Origin: Antitrichia curtipendula
Lineage: Eukaryota > Streptophyta > Bryopsida > Hypnales > Leucodontaceae
Length of the DNA stretch: 64,000 bases
Assembly (NCBI GenBank): GCA_951230915.1
Contig: OX579637.1
Span: 5,642,001 to 5,706,000 of the forward strand
Reading direction: 5' to 3'
The notes beneath the pieces are model-generated. The model did no database searches. It was not told where the DNA came from and worked only from the letters and a program-made list of their open reading frames with translations. The stretch's first letter is position 1, and the number at the start of each line of letters is the position of its first letter. The position numbers and the translations under genes were made by a program. Positions 1-10,874 of this stretch are shown here, piece after piece.

Positions 1-1710
1 AAGTTTTGCAATTTCATCGTAGCTCAAATTATCCAAGTGCTTGAAGAATTCACGATTCAACATGCAACTTTCGGGATTTCAATCCTCCTTCGCGTTAAAC
101 ATCATATCCGTGTCAGGATTGAAGAGCTCTCCGTGCGCGGCGGCGGTGATCACCTCACTCCACAGATTGTACACATCATTGGGTGCCGTGATGAGCCGTA
201 ATTTGTTTGTCAGCTTTAGCTTCTCTTCTTTATATTTCGTCTTCGATATCTTCAGATTCTTGACAACATCAATCATGGAGAATCTCATATACATTGCCCT
301 CTCGAGCACCTATCACGTATTTCGACAAATGGCGTTAGAAATTGCAGCATAGTTTCATGTAATTCTATCGGAATACAGGGGGCAAAGAATTCAGCAAGGA
401 ATGAACTGATCCGCATCTCGGGGATGCAGTTTAGCACGCCTCGCGCTAAAGTGCTTACCTGGAAGCTCTCCTTTTTCTGCTTGTTCTCTACTGTCCTTCT
501 CGTGGATGCTAGAGTACCAACTGACTTTGTTGGCGTCGGATTTTTGGGCCTGCCTATATCCTCCCAGACGTTTCGAGCTCCCAGAATATTGGTCGCCCAA
601 GATGGTTGAACAGCCAGAAAATGGTTTGTGCGATTATAATATGCGGAAATGCTTCGCAACTTCTCAGCATCTTTTGACCATACAATGAAGCAGTTCCATT
701 TCTGAAAGTGCTCCCTCTCATCCTTGTCCACGTTGTTTTTGTCATCGAACATGTACTTGCTAGCTTCAATACTATGCTGCCCGTTGATGATGTAGAATTT
801 CCCGGCCTCGATTTCCTCCCACCCTGTGGGTTTCTTCTTCAGACCGATGGGCATGACGCAAAGCGTTTGTTTTGTACTCTTGTCCGGAATATTTAGGAGC
901 ACATTCACCATGTCTTCAGCAATGCTGCTCTGCTTGGACCGGATGTTATATGTTGGAGGCGCCTCTATGAGCTGAGCAATGTCAATCTCTTTCTTTTCAC
1001 CAACACCAAATACTTACGCGTCTTCACAGGTGGTCCAGAACATCTTGTACACCTGACTTATATGCTCATAGTCAGGTTTCTTCTCTGTCGCCCGCGAATG
1101 TGGCACATTTTCCATCTCGTCCACGTAACTCCCTTCTGCAACTTCTGAAGTTTCAGATTCTTTTGCATAAGAAGTCTTCTTAGGCTGTGCTGCGGCAGCT
1201 TTCTTACCCTTTCGCGTGTCGGTCTTCACGGCTGGCGTTTGAGTACTTCTGTTACCCCAACTTGCACCTGACTCCTGCTTTATTTTGAGCTTGGAGGTCA
1301 TACTAACGCCTTGGTTTATAATCTCCTTTGACGCAAACCGGGCTCTGTTATTCTCCTTTTGCATCTCAAGCTTCCCCTTCAACGTGTGTAAGTCATTGAA
1401 TAACATTTGGATTTTACTGCATAGCTTTTTCCATGTGAGGGGTGTCCCATTTGCATTCTGCCACTTGTTGTTGTCCAGTTTTCTCTCTAGCTCCTTGATC
1501 TCATTGCGGTATGGAGTAGGTTCGAGACTCGAGAGGAATGAGCTCAACTCGAAGGGCACAAGGACGGAGTTGATACAGATTGCGAAGTGATAATTATTCT
1601 GCCTACTCTCACCGGGAATCGTTGTCATGCATTTGACTTTGATCATTGGATGCATGTCTGCCTCTACATCCTTGATCTTCTCGTGAAAAGAGAGTTGCAA
1701 GAAGCACTGA
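1..1710 (-). pseudogene. ParB/sulfiredoxin-like TE-type gene, broken, runs off the left edge
   Basis: Seen: one minus-strand frame is open from about 1700 to 1017, then has a TAA (1014-1016), and reopens in the same frame to 285. It continues in a shifted frame from about 309 to 82, meets a TGA (79-81), and remains readable to base 1. The first part is charged and coiled-coil-like with a Lys/Ala-rich linker. After the stop comes IDIAQLIEAPPTYNIR, then the motif IINGQHSIEASKYM near 780-820. Family knowledge: a short G-[QE/C]-H-R/S turn preceded by a strand is the core of ParB/sulfiredoxin-fold domains, so I infer a ParB/Srx-like nuclease or nucleotide-binding fold. No ATG begins the 1700 ORF; an acceptor-like AG lies just upstream and a minus ORF at 1814-2023 may be an earlier exon. 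A related fragment lies at 24528-24990. The function is unproven. Confidence 0.6.
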
Positions 1711-2151
1711 GCATTCTTAAATTTGAACGAAATGCAAAATTACTTTATGAACGGGATCATGAATAAGCTCCAGGCCTCAACTCTCTTCGGCTCCTTGTAT
1801 TCCCAATATTCTCCTACAATGAGATGGTTGTATGCACTTTTGTTGTCGTCGTGAAACTGCACTTCACATCTCTTGAAGTACATCTCCAGTGCCTCGATTT
1901 GGTTATCCATTCTGCAAGTAGAACAACGGTAGCAAGGGTGGTTAGTCGACTCTCATTCTCAAGTTGCATTTTAGCGCGACACATTTCAGTTACTGCTTTG
2001 GTGACATCTAGCCTGACAATCAACCTTCATCTGAGCAGCAACATGACCATGGTCTCCTCTACTTCACGTTCGCTCTGCACAGACTGATGTACCGTATATT
2101 CTTGCGTTATCTGGAGTTTTCCCAGTCTAGTTGTGTATGTATTGCACACAG

Positions 2152-2917
2152 TTTAGCGCGGCTTGCGCTAAATTGTCTCTCTGACCTGGAGGCGTCTGGT
2201 CCTGCCTCTTGAGCTATGGCTATTGCTGTGGTTATCGATCGCCAAGTACACTTTAGCGCGGGCCGCGCTAATGTGTCTTCTTTTAAACCGTCTTTGAGTT
2301 GTTCAGAGTATTCTCGGACCTTAGTTTTCTCTCTGCCTCTCTGATTGTCACCTACAGTTTAGCGCGGCTCCCGCTAAACCGTCATCCAGTCATCGGAATG
2401 TATTGAATTGTATTCCGATCTTCATGTTCTGGTGCACTAATGATTTTGTGAGGCGCACTTTAGCGCGTCTGGCGCTAAACTGTCTCTTTCTCGCCGGTTC
2501 CCTGTTCGTTGTATACATCTTTCTGGTCTCGATTGTACAGCTGTTTTGGACATCTTGACCCACGCTAATGTTTCTCAGTATTATGGTGTATTTTATGATT
2601 TTCCTACAGACTAGTGTGCTACAATTTAGCGCGAGTCGCGCTAAACTATCTTTCTGTCAGCCCTGCTTACGGAGTCGCGTAATGCTCCTCCGGTTGTTTT
2701 GTACTCCTGGGTTTGTGACCTGCACTTTAGCGCGGCTCGCGCTAAATAGTCAACTTGTCAGCGTTTTAGTTTACAACAGGCTTTGTCATCTGCAGTTTAG
2801 CGCCGGTCGTGCTAAACTGTCATCCGGTTACTAGGTAGTCTAGTCCTTGTTTTCTGTCTTGCGTTTCCAGTGGTGCTGTGGATCTGGTGTGCACACTTCA
2901 GCGCAAGCCGCGCTAAA
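2152..2917. repeat. Palindrome array I, TTTAGCGC-N5-GCGCTAAA
   Basis: Eight near-perfect 21-bp palindromes lie at 2152, 2252, 2358, 2459, 2625, 2726, 2796 and 2897, spaced roughly 70-170 bp. Each has arms TTTAGCGC / GCGCTAAA around a 5-bp centre, usually GGCTC or similar, and most are followed by a GTC trinucleotide. They lie immediately 5' of the minus-strand ParB-like gene. The same palindrome recurs at 9743-10690 and once inside the ParB-like gene (about 429-451). The design resembles subterminal or promoter binding sites of DNA transposons; that role is inferred. Confidence 0.85.
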
Positions 2918-4071
2918 GTGTCATTCCGTCACAGGATCGTATTTCACTATGTTTCGTTATGGTTTACGCATTCCAAGGATTGTTTCCAAGGATCACTTGC
3001 TGCGGTTTAGGGTCTGGAATTTGTTATTGGATCCAGGATTTACTTCCAGCAATATTGCATGTGAATTCAAGGTTCAAGTTGATTATTTCGGACAACCTTT
3101 GAGCTACGACATTGTTAAAGAACTCAATGACACAGTTTTGTATTAGACAGATCTACAGTTGCTACAGTGTTTTCCAATGCTTGCTATCAATATTGACAAG
3201 ATCATTGAAGAAGCTACTACGTTCAAATGGGAGACATTTGGAATTTGACTTCAGAATAAGAACAGGAAACATAATGCAAGAGCAGAAGCAGGCAGAAATT
3301 ACCTGAGATAGAGGGTATGATTTGCCCCTCCCTGGCCTTCACAAACTCCGTAATTCCGGAACTTGCGTTCACCTCACGATGACTTGTTTGAAGATACAAC
3401 AGATTATCAGTGAGAGCTTGCACAACTAAGTGTGCTTGACATTGAATTCAACAGTTTTTGAAGCCCGTAGGACATCCCCGTGAAGAGCAAGTTACGTTAA
3501 TCAGTTTATATTGAACAACGTGACTCCACTTTCCATAAGTCTTTAACTCAAACTGAAGAAATTAGGGTGCTAGTTAACGAGATGCTTTCCATTATTTGCT
3601 AATTTGCCAGAGAGAAATATGTCTGACGCCTAAGATTAACAATAAGATGAGTAATTCAAACTTTCAGACATGGACCTCGAGAATCAACATCCAGTAAAAA
3701 TTGATTCAAGTACAGGAATTGCAAATGCAGAAAGCAGATGTGCGCAATTAAGAGAGCTTCGATCAATCACAAAACACCGCATTTCACAAGATGTACATGC
3801 GTTGGAGGTCTTCTTCGTGTGAGTATATTTACAATTAATTTGCCCTTATTTGTGAGCAAATTAGCATACCATTTATTTTCTCTCCTCTGAAGACTGCCAA
3901 GTTGATTTGTTGATTATTCAAATGTCCTCAGTGGCTCACTTACTGACTGACTGAAGTGCTGAAACTAATTTGACACATCGGCATGACGCTAATACCTAGT
4001 CAGGCAAAATTAACAGTATTACCGGAGGAATCCAAAAAATAAAAATTTGAAAGACAAATGCAAATGCTTAC
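2918..4071. other. Spacer without recognisable gene
   Basis: Mixed-composition DNA with only short ORFs (under 100 codons) that have no recognisable domain. I see no RNA gene or element end here. Confidence 0.5.
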
Positions 4072-4117
4072 CTCGAAGCACACTCGAAGCGCACTCGAAG
4101 CACACTCGAAGCACGCT
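4072..4117. repeat. Short tandem repeat, CACTCGAAGC-type
   Basis: About four consecutive copies of an 11-12 base unit (CACTCGAAGC plus G/A/CA). They are followed to 4700 by looser copies of GGAATCGCTCCACG-like words. Confidence 0.7.
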
Positions 4118-4779
4118 GTAGGACTTCCAATTCTCTCAGCTTTCACGCTCCAGGCACTTCCGGTATCACTCTGAGGAAGCTCCGGGATGAGTCAGAGAAG
4201 TTCAATCCTAAACCAAACCACGCACAAGTCAGATTTCAGAAGTGCAAATTGGACTCAAACGGAACTCTGCAATCCCAAATTTTCGGTGGCGCAGAAACTC
4301 ACAAGAACAAAAAACAAAAAACCGTGAAAGTTCACGACGACCCTATACCCGAAGGCGACGCTTGTCACGGAACAAGCATTGGCAAAGTACATTTGCTGGA
4401 GCTCTCATAAACCGCAAACTAACAGAAGTATTGGAGCAACCCAAAATCCAAATTTGAAAGACAAAATTGAAAGCTTACCTAGAAGCACGCTGTATCCCCA
4501 AACCGGAATCCAAAAACTTGCACACTTCAGACACTTCTACGCTCCAGGCAGTTGCGGGATTGCTCCAAGGAAGCAAGCACTTGTGGAATCGCTCCACGCA
4601 CCCTAAACTTGCGGAATCGCTCCACGAAGTTACGGAACCGCTTTGAGCATGCTCCGTGACCAGCTGCCGAGATTCAACCATAACCACCCATGACCCTAAC
4701 TTCGCCGAAATCGCCAAAAAATTGAACAACTGCGAAGGCAAACCCTAGCGCAAAACAAGAACAGAATCCCTTGCGAAAC

Positions 4780-4995
4780 CCGGGCCATACCAGCTTGTAC
4801 CCTTGCGAAACTCGGGCCATACCTTGCCAATACCAAGTTTCCAATACCCTCGCCCTACCTTGTCAGTACCCGCCTTGCAGACCCGCCTTGAAATGCCCCG
4901 GATATACCTTTGTCAATACCCGCCTTGAAATACCTTGGACATACCTTTGTCAATACCCGCCTTGAAATACCACGGCCATACTTTTGCCAATATCC
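4780..4995. repeat. 37-bp minisatellite
   Basis: The phrase ATACCTTTGTCAATACCC recurs at 4904, 4941 and (as ATACTTTTGCCAATATCC) 4978, an exact 37-bp period. More diverged copies extend left to about 4780 (GGGCCATACC...TTGCGAAAC). Short plus-strand ORFs across it are translations of the repeat and not genes. Confidence 0.75.
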
Positions 4996-5179
4996 GTCTT
5001 ACAATGTCATGGTTGATACCCTCCTTGTCGTGGTTTACACCCTTTGCAATACTGTGGATGATACCTGCCTTGCAAGTGAAACCCAAAACCATCTTGCGGT
5101 ACCTGACTATTGTAACGTAGTCTCAAGTACCAATATGATACCTGGAAATTGCCACACTAAATCGCATATCTACCATGGT

Positions 5180-8100
5180 TGAGATTTGGGAGGACACCCA
5201 AATCTAGTCTTCTAGACTGTAAGATGCGTAATTCCTAGAAATCCGATTTGTGAATGCAAGACAAAAATAACCAAAAACTGAATCAAACTAAATCTTCATT
5301 ATTACTGCAAAGATACCTATAGTTTTTGAATAAAAATAAATATTTTATTGTGAGGATGTGATTTCTAATATCCTTGGTCAATATCTATGAAGGCCAAAAT
5401 GTTAGTCGTTCATTTGGTATAAATAATTGTAACAATTTATTACATACGGGGTTCACAAAACATATACGAATCCGTAACCCCCTATTAGAGTTCAAAGTTC
5501 ATAGTTACGCATCTGTGCATTGTTTACCCTGACCCTTACTTATATGCAAATTGTTGTGTAAAGCATATATAGAATATGTCTCAATTATCTTGGCCCATTT
5601 AGCCTATTTTGTCAACATCTAACACTGCATTCATGCTTTAGAATATAGTAACTCAGAATAATAAGTATTGTTTACGTAACAAGGATTAGAATTTTCATTT
5701 GCATTTATGAACCTCCTTCTGAGGAAATAAATACTATTTAATGGTTTGAGAATTACTCTTTATGATGTAGGCAAAATAATAATAAAGGCAACATCTTCTG
5801 ATGATTATGTGTAATTACTTGAAACTTGAAACTCTTTGCGGATATTAAGATCCCCTATTGAAGCCCCTTAAAAAGATTTGTTCCCACCAAAAATGAATTG
5901 CATCTTTACACCTAAACCATGATCCTTTTCTTTTCTTCAGGATCGTTTGGAGACTTCCCTAAAGTCCAGACATCGATACACCTCACTCTTCACAATATAT
6001 TTGATATAGTGAAATTGTTGTGTTATCCTTCAAAAATGAATTCAATAATAAAATAATCTTCACTTTATCAAAAATTCCTATGATAAAAATGTAAGATTTT
6101 TGTAATCAACCAAAAGTTTCATATGGAAATCACAAATATTCAAACTGTAATATATTATAATATTTTTTTGGTTAAAAAATGATTGAAAAATACTAGATAA
6201 GGCTCTACTTGATCTAATCATTTGCATAGGATGCACAAATCATTTTTTACTACCATTGTTTGAGAGTCGTTATTACATCATTCTTATAACTAAGTTGTTT
6301 TTTATAATGCATCTTAACATTTTTAGTAGAACAAAGGCTATTTCCTACCCCTTCAAGTATAATTAGAAAATCAGTATATTAAATAAAGACTCCTATTGAT
6401 TTCAAACTTAAATCTACTAGAATAAGACATATCTCATAATTTATTTGGATTTTTTACTGAGCAACAATAGGCTCTATTGTTGAAATAAATTTTAAATAAT
6501 TGCAGAATAATCATATGATTTCATAGATTTGAAAAAAGGAGCATACAAAGTCTTAAGAGAACGTAATTTATTTGTACATGTGAATTTATGTTTATTCATT
6601 TTTACCTCTAAAATATGATTTTGAACATATAAGGGCAATGGTATTATTAGAATATAGAATTAAAATGGAACACAATGGAAAAAATATTTCATCAAAATTC
6701 AAAGTATTATATTTAGGGTTTAAGGTTTATATTATGTATTTGGGGGATGGTTCTAATTTCTTCACTACAGTACTAACATGGTTTTTTGAAAAGAATGCAA
6801 ATTCTCTTGCGTAGGGAAGGACCTACTAAAAGTAGCAAAGATTAGGTTTTTGCATGAATTCTCAAAGTTTAGGATATTTGCAACTCTTACATTATTTTAT
6901 TTTTTTTCATTTTATTAGTTTATTTTTTTCATTTTATTAGTTTCATGTGTTTTATGCTTTGAAATTCTTAAACTACAGCACATGGCATATCAAAGAAGAA
7001 GGTAGTTTTTGTAAACAGTTGCCTACAAGTAGCATAAAATTAGTTTCCTCATGGATTTAAAGTGTTCATGTATTTTGCAAATTCTACATTTTTTTTCAAA
7101 ACCAATTCTAAAACTCTCACAGAAGTAAATGTTCTCGATTCAAACTTCTCAGTATATTCATGCTACCTTTTTAGAAATTGGGCTTTCATCACTAAAGATT
7201 CGATGAACCATTTTTTGTCGTTGCCTAATTTTGGAATGGGAATTGTCGATTGAAAATTCTTAAATCAAATTCTAATATTTTTTGTGCAAATTAGTTTGGA
7301 TTGCCTTTCAATGAATTTGTAAATATGTTCAAATCTAACATTATTAGTATTATACAAAAATTAAGAGAATATATTACAAAGTGTTTAGTATTTAATTAGT
7401 AATGAATCCTAAACTATTTCTAAAAGGTGTTCATTTTCACAACTCTAAAATGTATGTATTTTTCCACCAATCAATTTACCAAAAAAAATAGACTACTTAT
7501 AGAAATTTTCAATGCTAGAAGTAGACATTATATTGTTAAAACCTTTTTCAAGATAACTCTTCAAATTTCATTTGAATCATATCTAAAAATAGTTTTAAAT
7601 TTCTAAACATGTACATAGATTTTTTCCATTATGCTTCACGTGGTCTTCTTTGATGCAAACTTCAAGAAAGTTTTTTTAGATTTCTTTAAAACACATTTGT
7701 ATATTGTTCAAAATTCCTCGGTTCTTTAAGGGATTAGATTTCAAACATTAAATACACGGAACACATGGAAGTACATCAAATTGTGATTTTTCATTTATTT
7801 GTCTTGTATTGATGGTTACTGTGTTACTTCTCTATTTTGTGTGTATTTTTTCAATATGTTGTTCTCTAGATATTCTATAAATTTGTATTTCTATGAGGAA
7901 GTTTGAAATGAATTTATTCATTTCCAATACTTTAAGGGTTCTAATTTAAAAAATTCATGAACTTCATAGCTTAAAGCCACAACAAGTTGTAAACATTTAA
8001 AATACTTAAAGTTCATGATGTTACAAAATTAAATGTTTTTTCACAAATTCAATTGCAATATGAAAGCAATGTCACTTTCTTGCTATACATTATTTGATTG

Positions 8101-8552
8101 AGTATTAAGAGTTCATATATTTGATCATGAAATGTATGAAGAAAATACCGGAAGAAGTTTTAAGAATATTATTACTTGCAATTCATGAGAATATAGAATC
8201 CAAGTGTATATGCATGTTTGTAATAGTGAGTTTCAAAATAATTTATTCAATATTGTGATATACGTGATTAACTATATTCTATTATACACAAGTGTCTTTA
8301 AGGTACATCACAAAATTACTCCCAATTTATTTTACACTTGTTAAATTTGATGTCTCAAGAAAATTTAAATTATAATATCCAAAACCCTTCACCTAGAAAA
8401 TTTTTAAATTTCGTGCATGAATTTGTTTTTCCATGTGGTGGCAATTTTTTTCCTACATGTGAACCTCAAAAGAACAATGAATAATCATTCCCAATTTTTG
8501 TTGGCATGTGATGAAATTGACCTCATTTTTAATATTGTCATACATTATTAGT
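5180..8552. other. AT-rich gene-free spacer
   Basis: Strongly AT-rich sequence with homopolymer runs and no ORF above 65 codons. No coding signature, tRNA-like structure or terminal repeat was recognised. It separates the two palindrome arrays together with the flanking segments. Confidence 0.6.
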
Positions 8553-8601
8553 ACCCTAAATCCTAAACCCTAAATCTAACCCTAAACCCTAAACCCTAAC
8601 C
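8553..8601. repeat. Interstitial telomere-like repeat (CCCTAAA)
   Basis: About seven consecutive CCCTAAA or one-base variants (CCTAAA, TCTAACC) on the plus strand. CCCTAAA is the common plant telomere repeat in the C-rich orientation. The tract is short and imperfect, typical of an interstitial remnant and not of a chromosome end. Confidence 0.8.
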
Positions 8602-9742
8602 TCACTCTGAACTTCCAGAACCTAAACTCTGAAAGTCTTGATAGTAAAGTAGAATTTGAGTACTATAAAAAATAATTATTCAGAGCCATATTTCGGTTTG
8701 TAAAGTTTTTTTTTACTATAAAAGGAAAAGGAATTTTCCTGACGTATACACTATACAAGGAAAATTGACTTCGAAAAGAGCCCAATGACATTCCAACAAA
8801 GCGAGAATCCACTTAATACAAGCAAAAGTATGTACTGTGAGCTAATTAAGTATTCCAGAAAAGAAGTGCGGAAAAGGCAAATAAATTAGAATTCTACCTG
8901 GCGTTCATGACATTTTTCCAATTGTAAGAGGACACGTCAAAGGACGGAAGTCAACAAAGCTTTAAAGAAGGGATTCCTTGAAAAGCTGCTCGCCCAATAA
9001 AATCCGTGAAGCTTTTGGTTTATTCTAGAATAGATGATGCTTCATAGTTTATAGCTGCCGAAGGCATGAGGAATCCCGGGGCTCCTGAAATTAGAAGCAT
9101 GGATTTCAAACTCATGGCATGGGTTGGCGCAATTTCATTCCCGCCAAGAATTCTTTTGTGCATCGTCAACCAAGATGCAGCCATCTCTGTCCACCTTTCT
9201 CTTCAACCAAGTTGATTTCTGTGCGCGTTGCTCTCTTTGTGTGCGTGTTGTACTTGCATTGTTATTTTTTGTGGAGAATTCAAGAGTTTCTCTTCGGGAT
9301 CGCATCACAACCGTGTAGTTTGTGTCCGCTTCCTTCCTTAAGGAGGTACTTCATTTCATCCTATTTGTGGTAATGTGCTTGTACCTTCTCAATCGACATT
9401 GAATCTTGAATCACGAACTTGAAGGAAGTTTTATATGAATTATCATTTGCTTCACAAAGGCAACTGATTGCGAAGGTACTCACTTGTCAAGTGTGCATTT
9501 CATGTTGCTTTGCTTCCAATGCAATAGATTTTTATTACGTAAGCTTGTTATCCAATTTACAATGACAGACGTATGATACTATCTGAGAGTGATGCCTTAA
9601 TTTTCGGAATTACTAAAAATAGAAATATTTACTATTAAAAAATGAATTAGTTCCGTAGAATACGGGATTGTTATGCACATGAAGGGTATATTATTGAATG
9701 TTGCAACTTAGACATCTTGTATATAGAGGCGCCCGATTGTAC
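8602..9742. other. Spacer without supported gene
   Basis: Contains an 84-codon plus ORF at 9119-9373 with a hydrophobic, Cys/Phe-rich translation and no recognised domain, overlapped by another short ORF in a different frame. I do not support either as a gene. Confidence 0.4.
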
Positions 9743-10690
9743 TTTAGCGCTAGTCGCGCTAAAGTGCATATGCCATGTATATAAAATGAGTGTGCTGCCA
9801 TTTAGCACTAGTCTCGCTTAAATGAACATGCATGGCCTATAAAATAGCACCATTGCACTTTAGCGCGACTAGTGCTAAAGTTCATGTTCAGTATGTGTAC
9901 AACCAACGGTTGCCATTTAGCGCTAGTCGTGCTAAAATGCATATGCGTTCACTGTGAAATGAGTCGATTGCACTTTAGCGCTAGTCGTGCTAAAGTGCAT
10001 ATGCCATGTATGTAAAGTCAAGGACTTGCAATTTAGCGCTAGTCACGCTAAAGTGCATATGCATTCTCCGTAGAGTTACACGATTGCAGTTTAGTGCTAG
10101 TCGCGCTAAAGTGCATATGCCAAGTATGTAAAGTCAAAGACTTGCAGTTTAGAGCTAGTCGCGCGAAAGTGCATATGCATTCTCCGTAAAGTTATACGAT
10201 TGTAGTTTAGTGCTAGTCGCGCTAAAGTGCATATGTCATGTATGTAAAGTCAACAGGTTGCACTTTAGCGCTAGTCGCGTTCGTGTGCATATTCAATATT
10301 TGTAAAATGAGTGGGTTACACTTTAGCGCGAGGCGCGCTAAACTACATATGCAGTCACTGTAAAATGACCTAACTGCACTTTAGAGCTAGTCGTGCTGAA
10401 TCGCAGGTTCTCTCCATTGAAGATCATCTATCGCACTATAGCGCGACTGGCACTGAAGTGCATATGTGTTCTACGTAAAATGAACTTATTTTACTTTGAC
10501 GATAGTTGGGATAAACTTAATTTACTGTCCATGTAATATGACCCAATTGCAGTTTAGCGCTAGTTGCGCTAAAATGCATATGGCCTCCATAGACAATCAC
10601 CCGATTGCACTCTAGTGCTAGTCGCGCTAGAAGGAAGATGTACTTGAATAATTACTAAATTGCACATTGGCCATAGTCGTGCTATGGTGC
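9743..10690. repeat. Palindrome array II, TTTAGCGC-TAGTC-GCGCTAAA, about 58-60 bp period
   Basis: About sixteen units on a regular 58-60 bp period. Each has the palindrome with a TAGTC centre, followed by the constant word GTGCATATGC and a variable stretch that often includes GTAAA(A/G)T. Units decay toward the 3' end (for example 10436 and 10670). The array ends about 180 bp before the ATG of the DUF7869-like gene at 10875. It shares its core with array I but has tighter, more regular spacing and a more uniform centre, so it was amplified separately. Confidence 0.9.
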
Positions 10691-10874
10691 ATACGTCCTT
10701 TACATGTCCTGAATTTGAATTGCAATTTATGACTTCTAGTAATTGCACAGAATTTGTGATGAATATGTGATCAACAACATTTGAGAACTAATTAAGAGAA
10801 ATGATGTGATCGTTATGGTTCATGTTCTTTAAGAGCCTGAAAACTTCTTTGGTTTACTGTGTTGTTCAGGTGTC

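Noticed and set aside
1014..1019. GCGTAAGTATTTGG as an intron donor in the ParB-like gene
   Set aside because: The TAA lies in the frame shared by both flanking ORFs and the related fragment at 24800 codes straight through this position, so a premature stop is the simpler reading; splicing is not excluded.
8553..8601. True chromosome end
   Set aside because: Only about seven imperfect CCCTAAA units with ordinary sequence on both sides.
9743..10690. CRISPR-like regular repeat array
   Set aside because: The context is eukaryotic, repeats are palindromic and degenerate, spacers are partly conserved, and no cas genes are present.
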